Assembly: GCA_036873755.1 (NCBI GenBank)
Contig: JAVTVY010025371.1
Location: 1-64,000, forward strand
Reading direction: 5' to 3'
DNA: 64,000 bases
Source of the DNA: Hanleya hanleyi
Lineage: Eukaryota > Mollusca > Polyplacophora > Lepidopleurida > Hanleyidae
The notes beneath the pieces were generated by a model. It was not told where the DNA came from. It worked only from the letters and a program-made list of their open reading frames with translations, and did no database searches. A program made the translations under genes and the position numbers. Positions 32,490 to 44,839 of the stretch are shown here, one piece after another (within the stretch, counting starts at the first letter, position 1; the number at the start of each line of letters is the position of its first letter).

Positions 32490-33180
32490 ATTTCAGCTCT
32501 CTGTGTTTACAGTGCGGTCGCCATAAGTTTCGTAAATAATGATGAAGGAATCTGTGACAGGAATCTTCACGTCAGATAAAACTAAAATTAAAGTTAGCCG
32601 CTGCGTCATTTCTTGCGCATATTCTGATAATGCTCAGAATTTTGCACAACGCAGCTGTTGGACGTCTTCTGCAAATGTGCGTTTCGTGTGCAAAGATATC
32701 AACCTCTTTTCAGAGAAAATGGGAATGTTTTTATGTTTGGGCGCAGTTCACCCGTTCCAGTTGATATCAACTGAAATATTACAGTTCAATATACATGTAC
32801 AGATTAATGTGTTTATGGTTAACTATACAACGGTAATTTATAACAGTGCATGTTAGAGTCTGAATCTGGCTGCGTGTGATCAGATTTGGCTCTAGCTCTC
32901 CACTTTCACGCCCATGACAACTATCCCATTCCTGGAGAATACCAAGCTCTAAAATCAGCTTGGGTGTCCCTTACTCCACTCGTCCTCCCGCGGATTTCGA
33001 CCGAAAATGTTCCCCCCTCGCGGCCGCTAGGAACTCTTTGTATATCGATCTACCGCGATTCAATGGAAATCGGTTGATGAATAGCTTTTCTGCCACATTA
33101 TTTGCATCAAAAAAAGGAATGAAAACAACTGACTGTTATATCCTAACCCGGAACGAGATGATTGTGTCTCCAATGTTATG
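32490..33180. other. non-coding stretch, nothing recognised
   Basis: Open frames at 32539-32856 and 32886-33181 show no domain and no splice context. Confidence 0.4.
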
Positions 33181-33189
33181 ACAGTTTTT

Positions 33190-33600
33190 TACCCCTCAGC
33201 CCATAGGGCTGTGGGGTCTTGTCGTTGCCATGTACGTACGTCCGTCCGTCAACATTTTCTTGTCCGCTGAATATCTGCAGATCTGTGAAGGCGGGCCTGA
33301 CCAAACTTTGGTGAGAGCTTCCTGAATGTTGACTGAAGAAATGATTAGATTTTCAGATGGCTATGATGATTTCGTGATTTTCAATTATTTTTTTTATTAT
33401 TTATTGATGGCTCAGCTTTTGCAATGTTATCTATGCCCATCAACATGTTCTTGTCCGCTGAATATCTGCAGATCTATCAAGTCAGGCCTGACCAAACTTT
33501 GGTGAGAGCTTCCTGAATGTTGACTGATGAAGTGATTAGATTTTCAGATGGCTATGATGATTTCATGAATTTTAATTATTTCTTTTATTTTGTTTATTGA
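33190..33600 (+). repeat. 191-bp tandem duplication with a CCCCTCAGCCCATAGGGC start
   Basis: TTCTTGTCCGCTGAATATCT begins near 33257 and again 191 bp later. The two copies share GACCAAACTTTGGTGAGAGC and GATTTTCAGATGGCTATGAT. A related ACCCCTCGGCC start is found in intron 1 near 16971, so this is a dispersed family. Confidence 0.7.
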
Positions 33601-33929
33601 TGGCTTGGCTTTTTGCACTGTTGTCTATGCCCATTGGGAACCCTTGGTTGCATGTTTCATTGTGACTTTTGAAGGTTCTCTGATACAAGAAAGCCTGGGC
33701 CATTCAAGATTACCATTGGATGGAACTCCCCAATTCAACCTATGCACTACCCTTGGGGGGATTTCTTCACCCCTGGGGCACTAAATGTTAAAGTTTTGGA
33801 CTTTTTCCTATTCACAGCTTCTCAGCCTGCAGTGTACATTGCTTTTTCACACACATGCTGAATCACCTAATTTTTTTTCCTTTTATAGTAATAACTAACA
33901 GGTTGGTGACATTATTTTATTTCCCAAGT

Positions 33930-34400
33930 ACAAGAGAAAAAAACCGGCGAGGGGGTCCCCGCAGTATCGAACCCCTGTTAGGTTTGAATTTCACGTCGCC
34001 TTAAATGAAGGACAACATTTTTCTTCAATTTTGCTACATCGATTTATCACAAAGCTTTTGCACAAACCATATTTTATTTCAGAAGTATAATAAGAAATAA
34101 CTGGCAGGGGAATCCCTGCAGTATCGAAGCCCTGTTAGTGTGAATTTCGCGTCGCCTTAAATGAAGGACAACATTTTTCTTCAATTTTGCTATTAAATCA
34201 TTCTACTCCACATCATATGATTTATCTTGAAGCTTTTGCACAAAACATATTTATTTCAGAAGTGTAGTTTGAATTTCGTGTCACCTTAAATGAAGGACAA
34301 CATTTTTCTTCAATTTTGCTGTTAAATCATTCTATTTTACATGTACATCATATGATTTATCCTAAAACTTTTGCATGAACCATATTTGTGTCCACACATT
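33930..34400 (+). repeat. three-copy diverged repeat
   Basis: TTAAATGAAGGACAACATTT followed by TTCTTCAATTTTGCT occurs at about 34001, 34158 and 34286. CATCATATGATTTATC follows in the later copies. Confidence 0.7.
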
Positions 34401-34419
34401 TAACTGGTACAACATAATG

Positions 34420-34850
34420 CTTCAATTTTTGTCACCAAACATGTTACTGTACCTTGGAAATTATTTAAAACGAGTGATTAGGAGAGTGTCAATCAGTGTG
34501 TTTCTATGCCATTAAACTTATCACACTTGTGCAATGCATAAATTGCCACTGATAAAGCTACACTTTCTTGCATGCTGTAATCCCAGCACACCACTCACAT
34601 GAAAACGAAGTCTATTATATCTATCACTTTCATTTTTTGTTTCATTTGAGTTTTGGGTGCCCATACGTTTTTCGGAATGCAGCCCTGATCCTACTTGATT
34701 AAAAAAAACAGGCTGAGGGGTCCACGCACCTTTTAGGTGCTTGCCTGCAATTCATGTTTAGGATTACAATATCTTAGTATAGTGCAGATTATAGTGAAGA
34801 AAATGCGGGAATAAGACCACTTTTAAGATTACCAGTCGGCTAACTCCTAT
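34420..34850. other. non-coding stretch, nothing recognised
   Basis: No gene or clear element was seen. Confidence 0.4.
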
Positions 34851-34856
34851 TTTTGT

Positions 34857-34965
34857 GTGGCCCGTTGACCGAGTGATTTAAATCACTGACATATAGTGTT
34901 GGCGATTGGGTGCCTTACTCTGACGGTCAGTGGTTCCAATCCCTGATGGGACTGGAATTCGCGCT
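34857..34965 (+). mobile_element. tRNA-derived SINE fragment
   Basis: CCGTTGACCGAGTGATTTAA resembles box A of a Leu/Ser-type tRNA. GGTTCCAATCCCTGATGGGA resembles box B, with a long variable-arm-like gap. Confidence 0.5.
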
Positions 34966-35409
34966 ATACTAACATAGTGTAATATTTCTAAATGACAAAA
35001 AAATATCTTCTTAAATGTTGTGTATACATGTAAATGAAGATGAGTTAAGTTCATTTCAAATCTTTCTTCTGTATGCATGCTACACATTATCGTCAGCAGT
35101 GTCTTTTCCCCCTGGTGGAGTGATCTGTGAAGTCATATGACGCAGTCAGTATGTCGGCACCTCTTCCCACTTCCCTTATATGTGTTGGAATTATCTTTCT
35201 GCATGCTTAGTTAAGTACTAACTCTTCTGACACATATTTCAGAGGAAAAAAATATTGATAAAAATCCTTTAATTTTTTTAAATTTTTACAGAAATGAGAA
35301 AAAAAATAAAAATAAAAATTATATCACGACATTAGCCAGACACCAATAGGGAGAGCGGAGTTGGGCAGCTGCTTGTTGACCGTCTGTAGACACTGTTAAT
35401 GTCCAACTG

Positions 35410-36108
35410 TAGACACTGTTAATGTCCAAACGCCCGTTAATGTCCAAATTGGACATTAACACGCAGCGAGTGCGTGTTAATGTCCTAAGTTTGGACATTA
35501 ACCGCCTCTTATTGTCCTAGGGCAAATTTGGACATTAGCGGTCGACCTGCAACTGATTTTTTTTTCAATATGTACAAGTTGCGTCTTAATGTCCTAACAG
35601 TCCATAGTCCGTAGTTCGTTTTTTGACTAATTCAATATCTTGTGGTCATATCGATTCCTCGCAGTGTAAGATGGATATATGAACATGGGCTGTAGTCTCA
35701 CAAAGCGATTTCGCCCTGTCTTGGTGTTTTTTAAATGTTTTCTTGTGTTCATTAACAGTCCATACTCCGTAGTCCGTAGTTCGTTTTTTCACTAATTTAA
35801 TATCTGTGGTCATATCGATTCCTCGTGGAACGCTGCATACGTACTTTCAGTTTCTTCAAAACGACGCGCGATCAACACATTTCTTGTAGGCGCGCGCTAA
35901 ATGGTCTCAATGAAATTTTGGAACAGAGGCGGGACTGTTTTAGGGCAATAACAGTCGAAGTGATACATATCGACCGCTAATGTCCAAAGTTTGGACGATA
36001 ACATTCATGCTGGCGTCTTATTGTCCTACGTGGGACATTAACACGCACTCGTTGCGTGTTAATGTCCAATTTGGACATTAACGGGCGTTTGGACATTAAC
36101 AGTGTCTA
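35410..36108. mobile_element. 699-bp TIR element with 6-bp target duplication CAACTG
   Basis: The ends start TAGACACTGTTAATGTCC in inverted orientation, and the similarity runs through GTTAATGTCCAAATTGGAC and ACACGCA(G/A)CGAGTGCGTG for about 100 bp. CAACTG flanks both ends (35404-35409 and 36109-36114). Inside, a block with CCGTAGTTCGTTTTTT and GTCATATCGATTCCTCG is present twice (about 35602 and 35774). There is no transposase, so it is non-autonomous. A partial extra copy of the terminus lies just outside at 35385-35403. Confidence 0.7.
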
Positions 36109-36174
36109 CAACTGTCAATTATCAGTAAGTGGAGGAACCCGGTAAAGAACCATAAATCAGTGACTCTCGGCTTA

Positions 36175-36255
36175 TAAACTGGCCAACTCCCACGCATGAA
36201 GCCGGCGCGGGGATCGAACTCATACTAAGCTATCACTTGGCCACCGAGGGCCCCA
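36175..36255 (-). mobile_element. tRNA-derived SINE fragment
   Basis: On the - strand, CTCGGTGGCCAAGTGATAGC (box A-like) and GAGTTCGATCCCCGC (box B-like) are spaced as in a tRNA-derived promoter. Confidence 0.5.
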
Positions 36256-36259
36256 CGCA

Positions 36260-37190
36260 CCAACCAATGCATACCATCATTGTTCTTCTTACTCTTACAA
36301 TTTAGTAAATGCATAATCCAATATTATAAACCCCCTCCCCAAAACACATGCATATCCATGACCAATCAACATGACTATGCATTGTTGATAAATGTTGACA
36401 CATGTAACAATATAATATACTATAAATCATAGGTATATGGAGGTAGGAATAAAACTGAGAATGATTTGCAGTCAATTTGTCGTGTTCACTAAATCTACAA
36501 AGTTGAAAGGCATATACTTTTATACTTGAATAAATGCATCATCAACATGCTCAGTAAATGTTTTAACTTTTAGTCTGTTATGAAAAAACAGTTTCAAAAT
36601 ATTTACATTTCCAAGTGATGTTTCAACGACAACAAACCACAGTAACATTTGACCCTTAAGTAGTTTCTCAAAGATGAAATCGTCTTCCTCACTTCGTATG
36701 AAGTTATTCTAACATTAGCATGACTGCTCGGTTATTGGACAGGCCCTATTATTGGACACATAGACCCAGTGGGGCTATTTTCTGTGAATATTACATGACA
36801 ACTGTAATACAAATTTAATTTTACAGTTGAGTTACATGCTGATGAATGTAACATGCTGATGAATTCCCGTTTACTCACGGAGTTTGTGCACGTTAAGCCC
36901 ACATGCGGGTCGAAAATAGTGTCACAAATTTGGGAGAAAAAACGCATCACAAAATTTCTTCCAGTTTCTCAGTTTCATTCCTGATTGCAGGTTTGATTAA
37001 ATTCAACGAAATTTGGCTGAAAATTTTCCCACAAATATAGAGAATCTTCATTCTGAATCTCAGTGTGCAACGCGACCGGCGTTTGGCAGACGATGTGTAT
37101 TTCTCCCCGTCACCTGTGGGCTTTAGGGCAGCATTCTTTTGCTTGTCACTATAGCCGACTCATAGCTTGGATACAGGCTAAGCCTATCCC
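36260..37190. other. non-coding stretch, nothing recognised
   Basis: No supported gene. A short - strand open frame at 36732-36950 has no domain. Confidence 0.4.
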
Positions 37191-37199
37191 AACTAAGTT

Positions 37200-38640
37200 T
37201 TTGTCCGCAGCCGCGTTGGTTCCTGCTTTTATGTGTCCGTGGACGTCCGTGGATGTTCGTGGATGTCTGTTCAAATACTTTGCAAGCGATAACTTCCAAA
37301 TGCTTTATCGGATTCTTCCGAAATTTGGCATCTGCATTCTTCGCGACAAGACGTCGGTTGGTATTGCGTTTCAGCAAGATCCGCCTGAAGGTGGCGTCAC
37401 TGCCTCTTGTTCCAATCTTCTGTGCTTGTCCGTGGATGTGCGTGGATGTATGTTCAAATACTTCGCAAGCGATAACTCCTAAATGCTTTGTCGGATTCCT
37501 CCGAAACTTGGCATCTGCATTCTTTGCGACAAGACGTCGGTTGATATTACGATTCAGCAAGATCCACCTGTAGGGGGCGCCACTAGGCCTTGTTCCAATA
37601 TTCAGTGCATGTCCGTGAATGTTTGTTCAAATCTTTCGCGAGAGATAACTTTCGAACGATTTGTCGGATTCTTTCGAAATTTGGCAAATGCATTTCTTGC
37701 GACAAAATGTCGTTGGTGTTGCGTTTCAGCAAAATCCGCCCGGAGGTGGCGCCACTAGAGTTCCTTCCATTATTCCGTGCTGCAAGTGATAATATAGAAA
37801 CACTTCGTCGAATTTCTTTGAAATATTCTACCTTTCTAGGTAACTTGAGAAACGCTCATCGGATTCTTCTCAAATTTGGCATGCATGTACCATGCCAGGA
37901 GATGTTGTTTGGGATTGCCTTTCGCTCACTTGCACTCACAGGTGGCGCCACCTGGTGGCAACATCACAAATTTGTTTCCGGGTAATAACTTGAGAACCGC
38001 CTATCAGATTCTTCTTAAATTTGGTATGATTGTACCGTGAATGTAAGATGTCGCTTGATAATGCATTTCACCGACTTGCGCATAGAGGTGGCGCCACCTG
38101 GTGTCAAAATCTAAATTTGGTTTCCGGGCAATAATTTGAGGAACCTCGTCGGATTCTTCTCAAATTTGGTGTGCAGATAACATGACACCTCGATACCATG
38201 TCCCTCGGGATTGTATTTTGCCCGCTTCTGCCCACAAGTGGCGCCTACTGGTAGAAAAATTTGTTTTCGGGCATTAATTTGGCAACTGCTCCTCAGATTC
38301 TTCTCAAATTGTGTATTCATATGGGACCCGCCCCAAATAACACGAACACCGGTGGGCATCTAGTACCGACAATAACTTGAGGACCCCTCTTCAGATCCTT
38401 CTCAATGTTCATATGCTGATACCATGCCATGAGATGTCATTTGGGATTGCGTTTTGCCTGCTTGCGCCTACAGGTGGTGACTCCTGGTGGCAAAGTCTAA
38501 ATTTGGTTTCCGGGCAATAGGTTGAGGATGCCTTCATATTCTGGTCAAATTTAGTTTGCAGATAATATATCATGAAATGTCTCTTTGGGTTGCATTTCGG
38601 TTACATAATTTTCGTGCTACAGCGTAAGGAAAATATATTA
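37200..38640 (+). repeat. diverged tandem repeat, 120-220 bp units, ending in GGTGGCGCCAC
   Basis: About eight units share TCGGATTCTTC(T/C)CAAATTTGGC, a GACAAGA(C/T)GTCG-like block and a palindromic GTGGCGCCAC. Left units (37230-37760) are more alike to each other than to right units. Open frames over the first units are artefacts of the repetition. Confidence 0.75.
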
Positions 38641-38644
38641 CGGT

Positions 38645-39780
38645 AGCAATCAACATTCAGTCAGCCATTCTGAGTTGATCTCAAAACCAGGAGAAAAAAG
38701 ACCCTTCTGCTTCTTACGACTGTGAAGTAGCTGTTGCCCCCCGTATGCATATCCTCTGAGACCGGCAACGCTGATAAATATTGCTGCCATTTTGAAGGGG
38801 GACCCAGCATTCTCTGGCTGCTTGTTTTCTGTGTTTTTAGAGCTGTATGTAGTACGCATGTGCATGTTTTCCTGGAGATTGTGATAATCTTGTTTGTACA
38901 TGGCATTGTTTTTAACAGTCATTGATATATGTATAAATATTTTTATGTTTCTATATGTATGGAAATAAAGTAAAGTAAGCACTGACAAGTGGCTCTCACT
39001 GGCAATAGCACTGATTGACAGCCAAGGATAATGGGCACTCCCAAAAACTTTTTCATACCGTGAATGGTCCCTGCGTTTCAACTATTCCCAGTCTCTCCCC
39101 GTTTTTTTCTTCAATATATTTTTATGACGATTTATCACTAAAGACGTGGTCTTTATCCAGTGTTACTTTCTCTGCCATACGTGGTTGCATGGCCGACATG
39201 TGTTATGCCACACTTTTGTGGTTATTTTCCTTATTCGGAGACAGCGAATTTTCCAACTCGCCCGTCAGTGACGCTTTCAAACTTGATGAAGACATTTCTC
39301 ACGCATCGGTAACAAACTTTATACCGTTCCAAAACTCGAAGTCACACGATTACACACAGGGCATTATATACCTTCGTACGCCAAAGAGCTCCAACTAGAC
39401 CTTCGTTCTTTACCTAGGATACGGCGTTTAAGGGTTTTTTTAAATATTATTTTGTTCAAATCGAAAAGAAATATGATATAAAGAAACAAATTTCAGCAAA
39501 CCGGCACTGTCAAGAGTGATCAACACCCACCGTTCGCATAGGGCCTGCCTTAATGAAAGTTGCATCAGCACGGGTGTACGCAGTGATTGATGGGGATTTG
39601 GAGTTCTATTTCTATCCACATTCATCCTAAATCATACGTCTTCTTACACAAGTTTGTTGTTATTTATTTCAATAAACATGTCTTTAACGAAACAACGATT
39701 ACCTTTTGACAAGTTTTACATACCTACAATCCTTCAACGTTTCCGATGGAATTGTACACTGCTGCGCAACGAATATTACA
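38645..39780. other. non-coding stretch, nothing recognised
   Basis: Open frames on both strands at 38650-39081 and 39015-39398 show no domain. Confidence 0.4.
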
Positions 39781-40072
39781 GACAATGATTTTTTATTTTT
39801 TTTTATAATTGATATTTTATTTGGCTTTTCATATAATGGACAGGACATATACAGCATGTATACAGCATACAGACAACACACATACGCAGCTTAGGTTTGT
39901 TCTGCAAAAACATTGAAAACATCACAAAATTGAGGAACGCATTTTTACAATAGCATCAATTAATAGTACAATATACTAGTTTTTTTTCCAGATTTGTCAT
40001 CAATTCCTAGATTTAACATTGATTAAAGCAGCCATATTGATATATATCTGTATGCATATTCTTGCAAAATAC

Positions 40073-41180
40073 CTAGGATTTCAATAATAAATGTAGTGTC
40101 GACCAATATTGATCAAAAATATGCCTTTCACAATTTTTATATCTGATATATCTGTCTAATTCATATGCTGATTTAAGATCTTTTTGAATACTTTCGAAAG
40201 TTGGCAATTTCTTAGCTGCTTTCATCCTGTAAATTGAAAATTTTATCACTGACATAGCATAGTTAAGTGGTTTATTTCGCGTTTCTAAAAGTCCAAAAAT
40301 TACTTTTTTCGGCGTGAATGAAACGGGAATACCCACAGAGGCGAACCACTGCTCTATGTGTTGCCAAATAGGTTTTATATGTTCACATTCCCATAATAAG
40401 TGGAGGGTTGTCTCGGGGTTTTTATTACAAAAAGTACACCTACTACTAACAGTAGGATCAATCTTTTGGGCAAAGATATTGGTTGTCAGAATTCTATTCA
40501 GTATTCTATATTGAAACCATTTGAGCTTTACGTCTCGGTACTTAGATACATGGATATTAAAAGTTCGCCATTCCCTTTCAGTAAAAGATTCTCCAAGAAT
40601 TTTTTCCCATTTTAAATGAGCAGTCGATTTAGTAAACTTTGTGTCTAGTAAGGTTCTATAGTAAGTTTTACAACCTTTTCGGACGCTCAATAAAGACGAA
40701 ACATGGGGTGGAATCAGCGGAGTTATTGTTTGTTTCTGTAAAGATAAAATTCCTTTTTTATTTGCCGCCTTTTGTATTGCCTGGCATACAGATATATACT
40801 CCAAAAAGTTTGATCTGCATAGAAAGGTTTTCCTGAATGTATCAAATTTTAGGAATGTTCCGTCGGCTTCCAAAAGATCATTAACGAAACGGACACCTTT
40901 TCTATCCCAATCGGATAAATAAAACGCTTTGTTATCTATGGTAACATTCTCATTATACCATATTATCTCATTGGAAAATATATGGCTCGCTTTGTAATCT
41001 AGTTTTGCTTGAAAATCGGTCCATGCTACAAGAACGTCCTTCCAGAAAAGATTGTCAATATATGGGATGACGGTTTTTCTTAAGAAAGCAGAACCGACTG
41101 TCACCATGCTTTGGTTTTGTGGCATATACAGTAGGACTAGTTTTCCCCATTTAGGATTATTCAGATATAATCTTCTAATC
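40073..41180 (-). pseudogene. LINE ORF2 part 3: C-terminal domain with Zn knuckle
   Basis: Continues the RT protein in another frame (ATG at 41125 is probably internal). Near its end CTFCNKNPETTLHLLWECEH has the Cys-Cys-His-Cys spacing of the zf-RVT domain common in Tx1/L1-like elements. The stop is at 40073. Confidence 0.8.
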
Positions 41181-43308
41181 CACGATATTTTTGTGCCTGG
41201 ATGACGAATTTTATTACCGGGATATCCAAGCCTCCATCTTCTACAGTTTTGGTTGCCATTTTCCTGGAAATTTTGTCTGGTTTAGAGTTCCATACAAACG
41301 CGAAACAGCTTTTTTGAAATTCTTCTATCATTAGTTCAGATGGATCTGGGAGAGCTGCAAAAATGTGATTTAGTTTTGACAAAAGTAAGCTTTTCAGAAT
41401 AACAACTCTACCTATTGGAGTCAGTCCACGTCTTGACCATATTCTCATGGCAGAAGAAATATCCTTTAATTTGTCTTTATAGTTTCTCTCCACCATTTCA
41501 GCTAGGTTGTGGGTGAAAACCAGTCCTAATAATTTAAAATCGCCTTGTGACCAATCCAAATGCCATTTTGTTTTCAACATTATGTTGGATGTTTTAAGTG
41601 AACCTATTCGAACAATTTTTGTTTTGTCTACATTCATTTTTAAACCTGAAAAATTAGCAAAATGTTCCAATGTTTCCAGACATGAATTTAAACTCTTGAG
41701 GGATCCGTCTAGAAAAATTGTAGTATCGTCAGCATATTGGGACAGAAGGAATTCCTCATCTCCAATCTTGATACCCTTAATATTTGCATTGCCTCTAAGC
41801 ATTGCTGCTAATATTTCGGCACAAATGAGAAAAATGTACGGTGATAATGGATCCCCTTGGCGACAGCCGCGTGATATGTCGAAGAACTGAGAAGCAAAGC
41901 CGTTAACTAACACACATGTCTGAGCGTTTTTGTAGAATATATTTATCCATTTTTGTATAGAAGGGCCAAATTTGAAATATTCCAATGCCTTTTGTATAAA
42001 CGACCAATCTACAGAGTCAAACGCTTTCTCGAAGTCTATCAACATTAACAAACCTGGTATTTGGTGATCCTCTGAATATTGCATTATATCATATACCAGT
42101 CTTGTGTTTTCATCAATAAATCTCCCAGCCATAAATCCGTTTTGATCCTCGTGAATTATATGTGGCAAACTAGTTTTCATTCTTTGTGCAATAGCCGCAG
42201 ATGCAATTTTGTAGGTAATATTTAATAATGATATAGGCCGCCAGTTTTTAAGCAGATGTTTTGCTTTACCCTCTTTAGGGAGACATGTTATAATTCCTCG
42301 TTGTTGGGTTACAGACAGAGCACCATTATCGTATGCAAAATTCAATGACTTAATTAAATAACTACCTAAATCGATCCAGAAAAATTTAAAAAACTCTGCC
42401 GCGTATCCATCTGGTCCAGGACTTTTATCATTCTTCATATTTTTAAGAGCCGACAAAATTTCTTCCTTGCTTAGCTCTCCCTCCATAGATTCTGTCTGAA
42501 TTTTACTAAGTTTCGGAACAGTGTCACCTAACAAACCGTCTATGTCTACCGAGCAAACGTCTTTCTTTGTATACAATTTCTTATAAAAAGTTTTAGTTTC
42601 TACCAGTATTTGGTCTGTTTCTGTAATTATTTCATTTTTTGAGTTTTCTATCCTCGTTATTGCCTTATTTAGGTAATTTCGATGTTCTACGTTTAGAAAA
42701 TATTTTGATGGTTTTTCGCCTTTTTCTGACCATCTGGCTTTCGCCCTTATCATCATTCCCTCGACCCTACTTTTATAAATTGATTCTAATTTTTTATTGG
42801 TTTCCTCTATATCATGTATGACACGGCGTTTCTCATCGTATTCTGTTAATTCATCTACTTTACTTTCCAATCTCACAAGATCCTCCTGCAACTTCAATTC
42901 TTCTTTCTTTTGTTCCCCTTTTTTATGCGAAGAGTATGATATAGATTTGCCTCGTATACCCAGTAGTATCATTTCAAATAGTAATTGATCGTTGATTGTT
43001 AGCTCCGATGTTTCCACTGGGTTTGTATTATCAGTTCTAGTGTATTGTTCTACTGTGTCCATTATTGAACCTTTAACAAGCTCTACATAGTCTTTGTCTT
43101 TTAGAAGTGAGTTATTAAATTTCCAAAATCCTTTGCCTTTTTTAAAATCTGTAAAGGAGAGTGATAAGCTGACAAGTGAATGATCTGATCTATAGCTGGG
43201 ATGAATGTTGGAACAGTTTAATCCGTGTAACAGGTTACGAGATGTCAAAAAAAAGTCGAGGCGCGATTGCTTAAGTGGAGTTGGCTGTCGCCAAGTATAT
43301 CTTTTCAC
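41161..43308 (-). pseudogene. LINE ORF2 part 2: reverse transcriptase
   Basis: The 715-codon frame starts with the end of the endonuclease (QSRLDFFL) and continues through a coiled-coil-like linker into the RT fingers and palm. Motifs include SPGPDGYAAEFFK, NWRPISLLNITYK, GFMAGRFI, LLMLIDFEKAFDSVDW, SRGCRQGDPLSPYIF and the catalytic YADDTTIF. LGLVFTHN and WSRRGLTPIGR follow in the thumb region. A one-base shift near 41180-41195 separates it from the last part. Confidence 0.93.
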
Positions 43309-43967
43309 CTCCGGGTTAAACTCACTACTAAATCATAATATTCCTTTAGCTCCAAGACCCTTTCTCTAGCTTTTGGATGGTTTACATGGATATAATTAAA
43401 GGTATCAAGATCTGGGTTTTGCACTAAATTCCAATCGCTACAAAGGATATAATGCTGACTATTCCATTCGTCTAATATTGTTTGGATATTGTCGAAAAAA
43501 TCTGGGTCATCTTCATTTGGGGCGTAAATAGAAACTAAAGTGAATGTTAGTTCTGGCATTTTAATTTCCAATATTAGATAGTTACCTTTTTTTGTATCTC
43601 GCCGTACTCTCAAAACTTCGAATTCAAAATTGTTGTTAAATAAGATTGCAACACCTCTTGAGTTATTAGAGTATGGGCTGATATATGTATCATAACCCCA
43701 TTCTGTAGATACGTATTTTTTCATTTTTCGAGTGAAGTGAACATCCTGTAGGCAGTAGATGGACAATTTTTTATCACGGAGATGTCGAAATACGTCAATT
43801 CTTTTCTGCTTATTATTCAGTCCTCGACGGTTGACTGATGCTATTGTTATCTCTTGATAGACGTCATTTAATGGAGGGAAAAATTCTTGTGAATTCCAGA
43901 AAAATGTACATAAGACAATAAAGACAGTTGATGTTTTTGCATATACCGTAATAAGTTTAACTTTCAC
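43305..43967 (-). pseudogene. LINE ORF2 part 1: APE-type endonuclease
   Basis: This domain nicks target DNA to prime reverse transcription. Motifs on the - strand are ASVNRRGLNNKQKR, IYCLQDVHF (with Asp where Glu is usual), RGVAILFNNN, VSIYAPN and SDWNLV. The last conserved block, near the SRLDFFL motif, is in the next frame. The frame breaks at about 43305-43320, where a short deletion after YYDLV is likely. The true start is uncertain; the conserved part begins at about 43845. Confidence 0.85.
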
Positions 43968-43969
43968 TG

Positions 43970-44540
43970 AGCTGTACGCTGGTATGGTGTTCTTAATGTG
44001 TATGTCCTCTTCTGTCGAAAAATGCCAAACTATTCAAAGCATGAGATATCAAAAGCAATGAATAAAAATACAAAATACAAAAAGTAAAGGAGATGGTACT
44101 GTAAAGGCGGGGCTTCTGCCCACAGCCAGCCAACTCAGAGGAATGTACATTTCTTCTCTCCATCTGTCAATCACAATGCAATGCACAACTTGTCGTCGGC
44201 GGCAACTGTCAATCAACGGATTGAATGTTACCTTGAACCATGATAGCTTCACATATATTCGGTACCAATGCGTTATTATTTCACCACGTTGCAGTCGATT
44301 TTACATGCACATATTGGAGAATAAATACACAATTTAGGCGAATATATGGCCGTTGCAACAGATAGCGACTGATCGTTCGATTTCCACGTTTGACTAGCCC
44401 GTAATGTCCGCACGGTGTCGTGTCATCGGTAAACAACATTTATTTGACTTTTAATTGGTTCGTAATGATAGCCTAAAATCTTATTTCAAATATACTGAAT
44501 GCGATTTTAAAATGAGAAATGAGAAAAAATGAGGAAGATT
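43970..44540. other. non-coding stretch, probably LINE 5' flank
   Basis: Nothing recognised; no LINE ORF1 is visible. Confidence 0.3.
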
Positions 44541-44544
44541 GAAA

Positions 44545-44645
44545 TAACGTGTCGACACATGTTGCCCTCCCGGGATTCGAACTCGGTAAAAGAAAATTTC
44601 GAGGCGCTTGTGATCCAACGTGCGTAGCCACTACACCACGACATA
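44545..44645 (-). mobile_element. tRNA-derived SINE or tRNA pseudogene
   Basis: On the - strand TGGTGTAGTGGCTACGCAC resembles box A, and GAGTTCGAATCCCGGGA is a near-perfect box B. The gap between them is too long for a canonical tRNA without an intron, so I prefer a SINE. Confidence 0.55.
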
Positions 44646-44733
44646 CGAACAACTGTAGTAGGCTATTTTATCACTTTAATCCACTTACGAAAACTTCAAA
44701 GGTTATGAATCATAGCTTTGCATTTTTTAGTAT

Positions 44734-44834
44734 GAAGGACTCCTTGGACCAAAATGATCTTCCAGCAGTGGGAATATAATGTTACCACACAACACCAGGT
44801 TAAATGGTGTTTTGGTCCAAGGGGTCCTTCGCGT
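44734..44834. mobile_element. small foldback element
   Basis: GAAGGACTCCTTGGACCAAAA on the left is mirrored by TTTTGGTCCAAGGGGTCCTTC on the right, around a 55-bp centre. Confidence 0.6.
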
Positions 44835-44839
44835 CTAAA

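Larger units (their letters stand above)
39788..43967 (-). mobile_element. L1/Tx1-type non-LTR retrotransposon, decayed, possibly 5'-truncated
   Basis: On the - strand the order is apurinic endonuclease, reverse transcriptase, then a C-terminal Zn-knuckle domain. Downstream of the last stop lie AATAAA-like and A-rich sequence (about 39788-39830), marking the 3' end. Two frameshifts break ORF2, and I see no ORF1 upstream, so the copy is inactive. Confidence 0.9.

Noticed and set aside
37063..37985. Overlapping open frames on both strands at 37.1-38.0 kb
   Set aside because: They reflect tandem units of a diverged repeat (similar peptides recurring in several frames).
44545..44645. Functional tRNA gene
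   Set aside because: Box A and box B are good but too far apart, and I could not draw a full cloverleaf; a SINE fits better.
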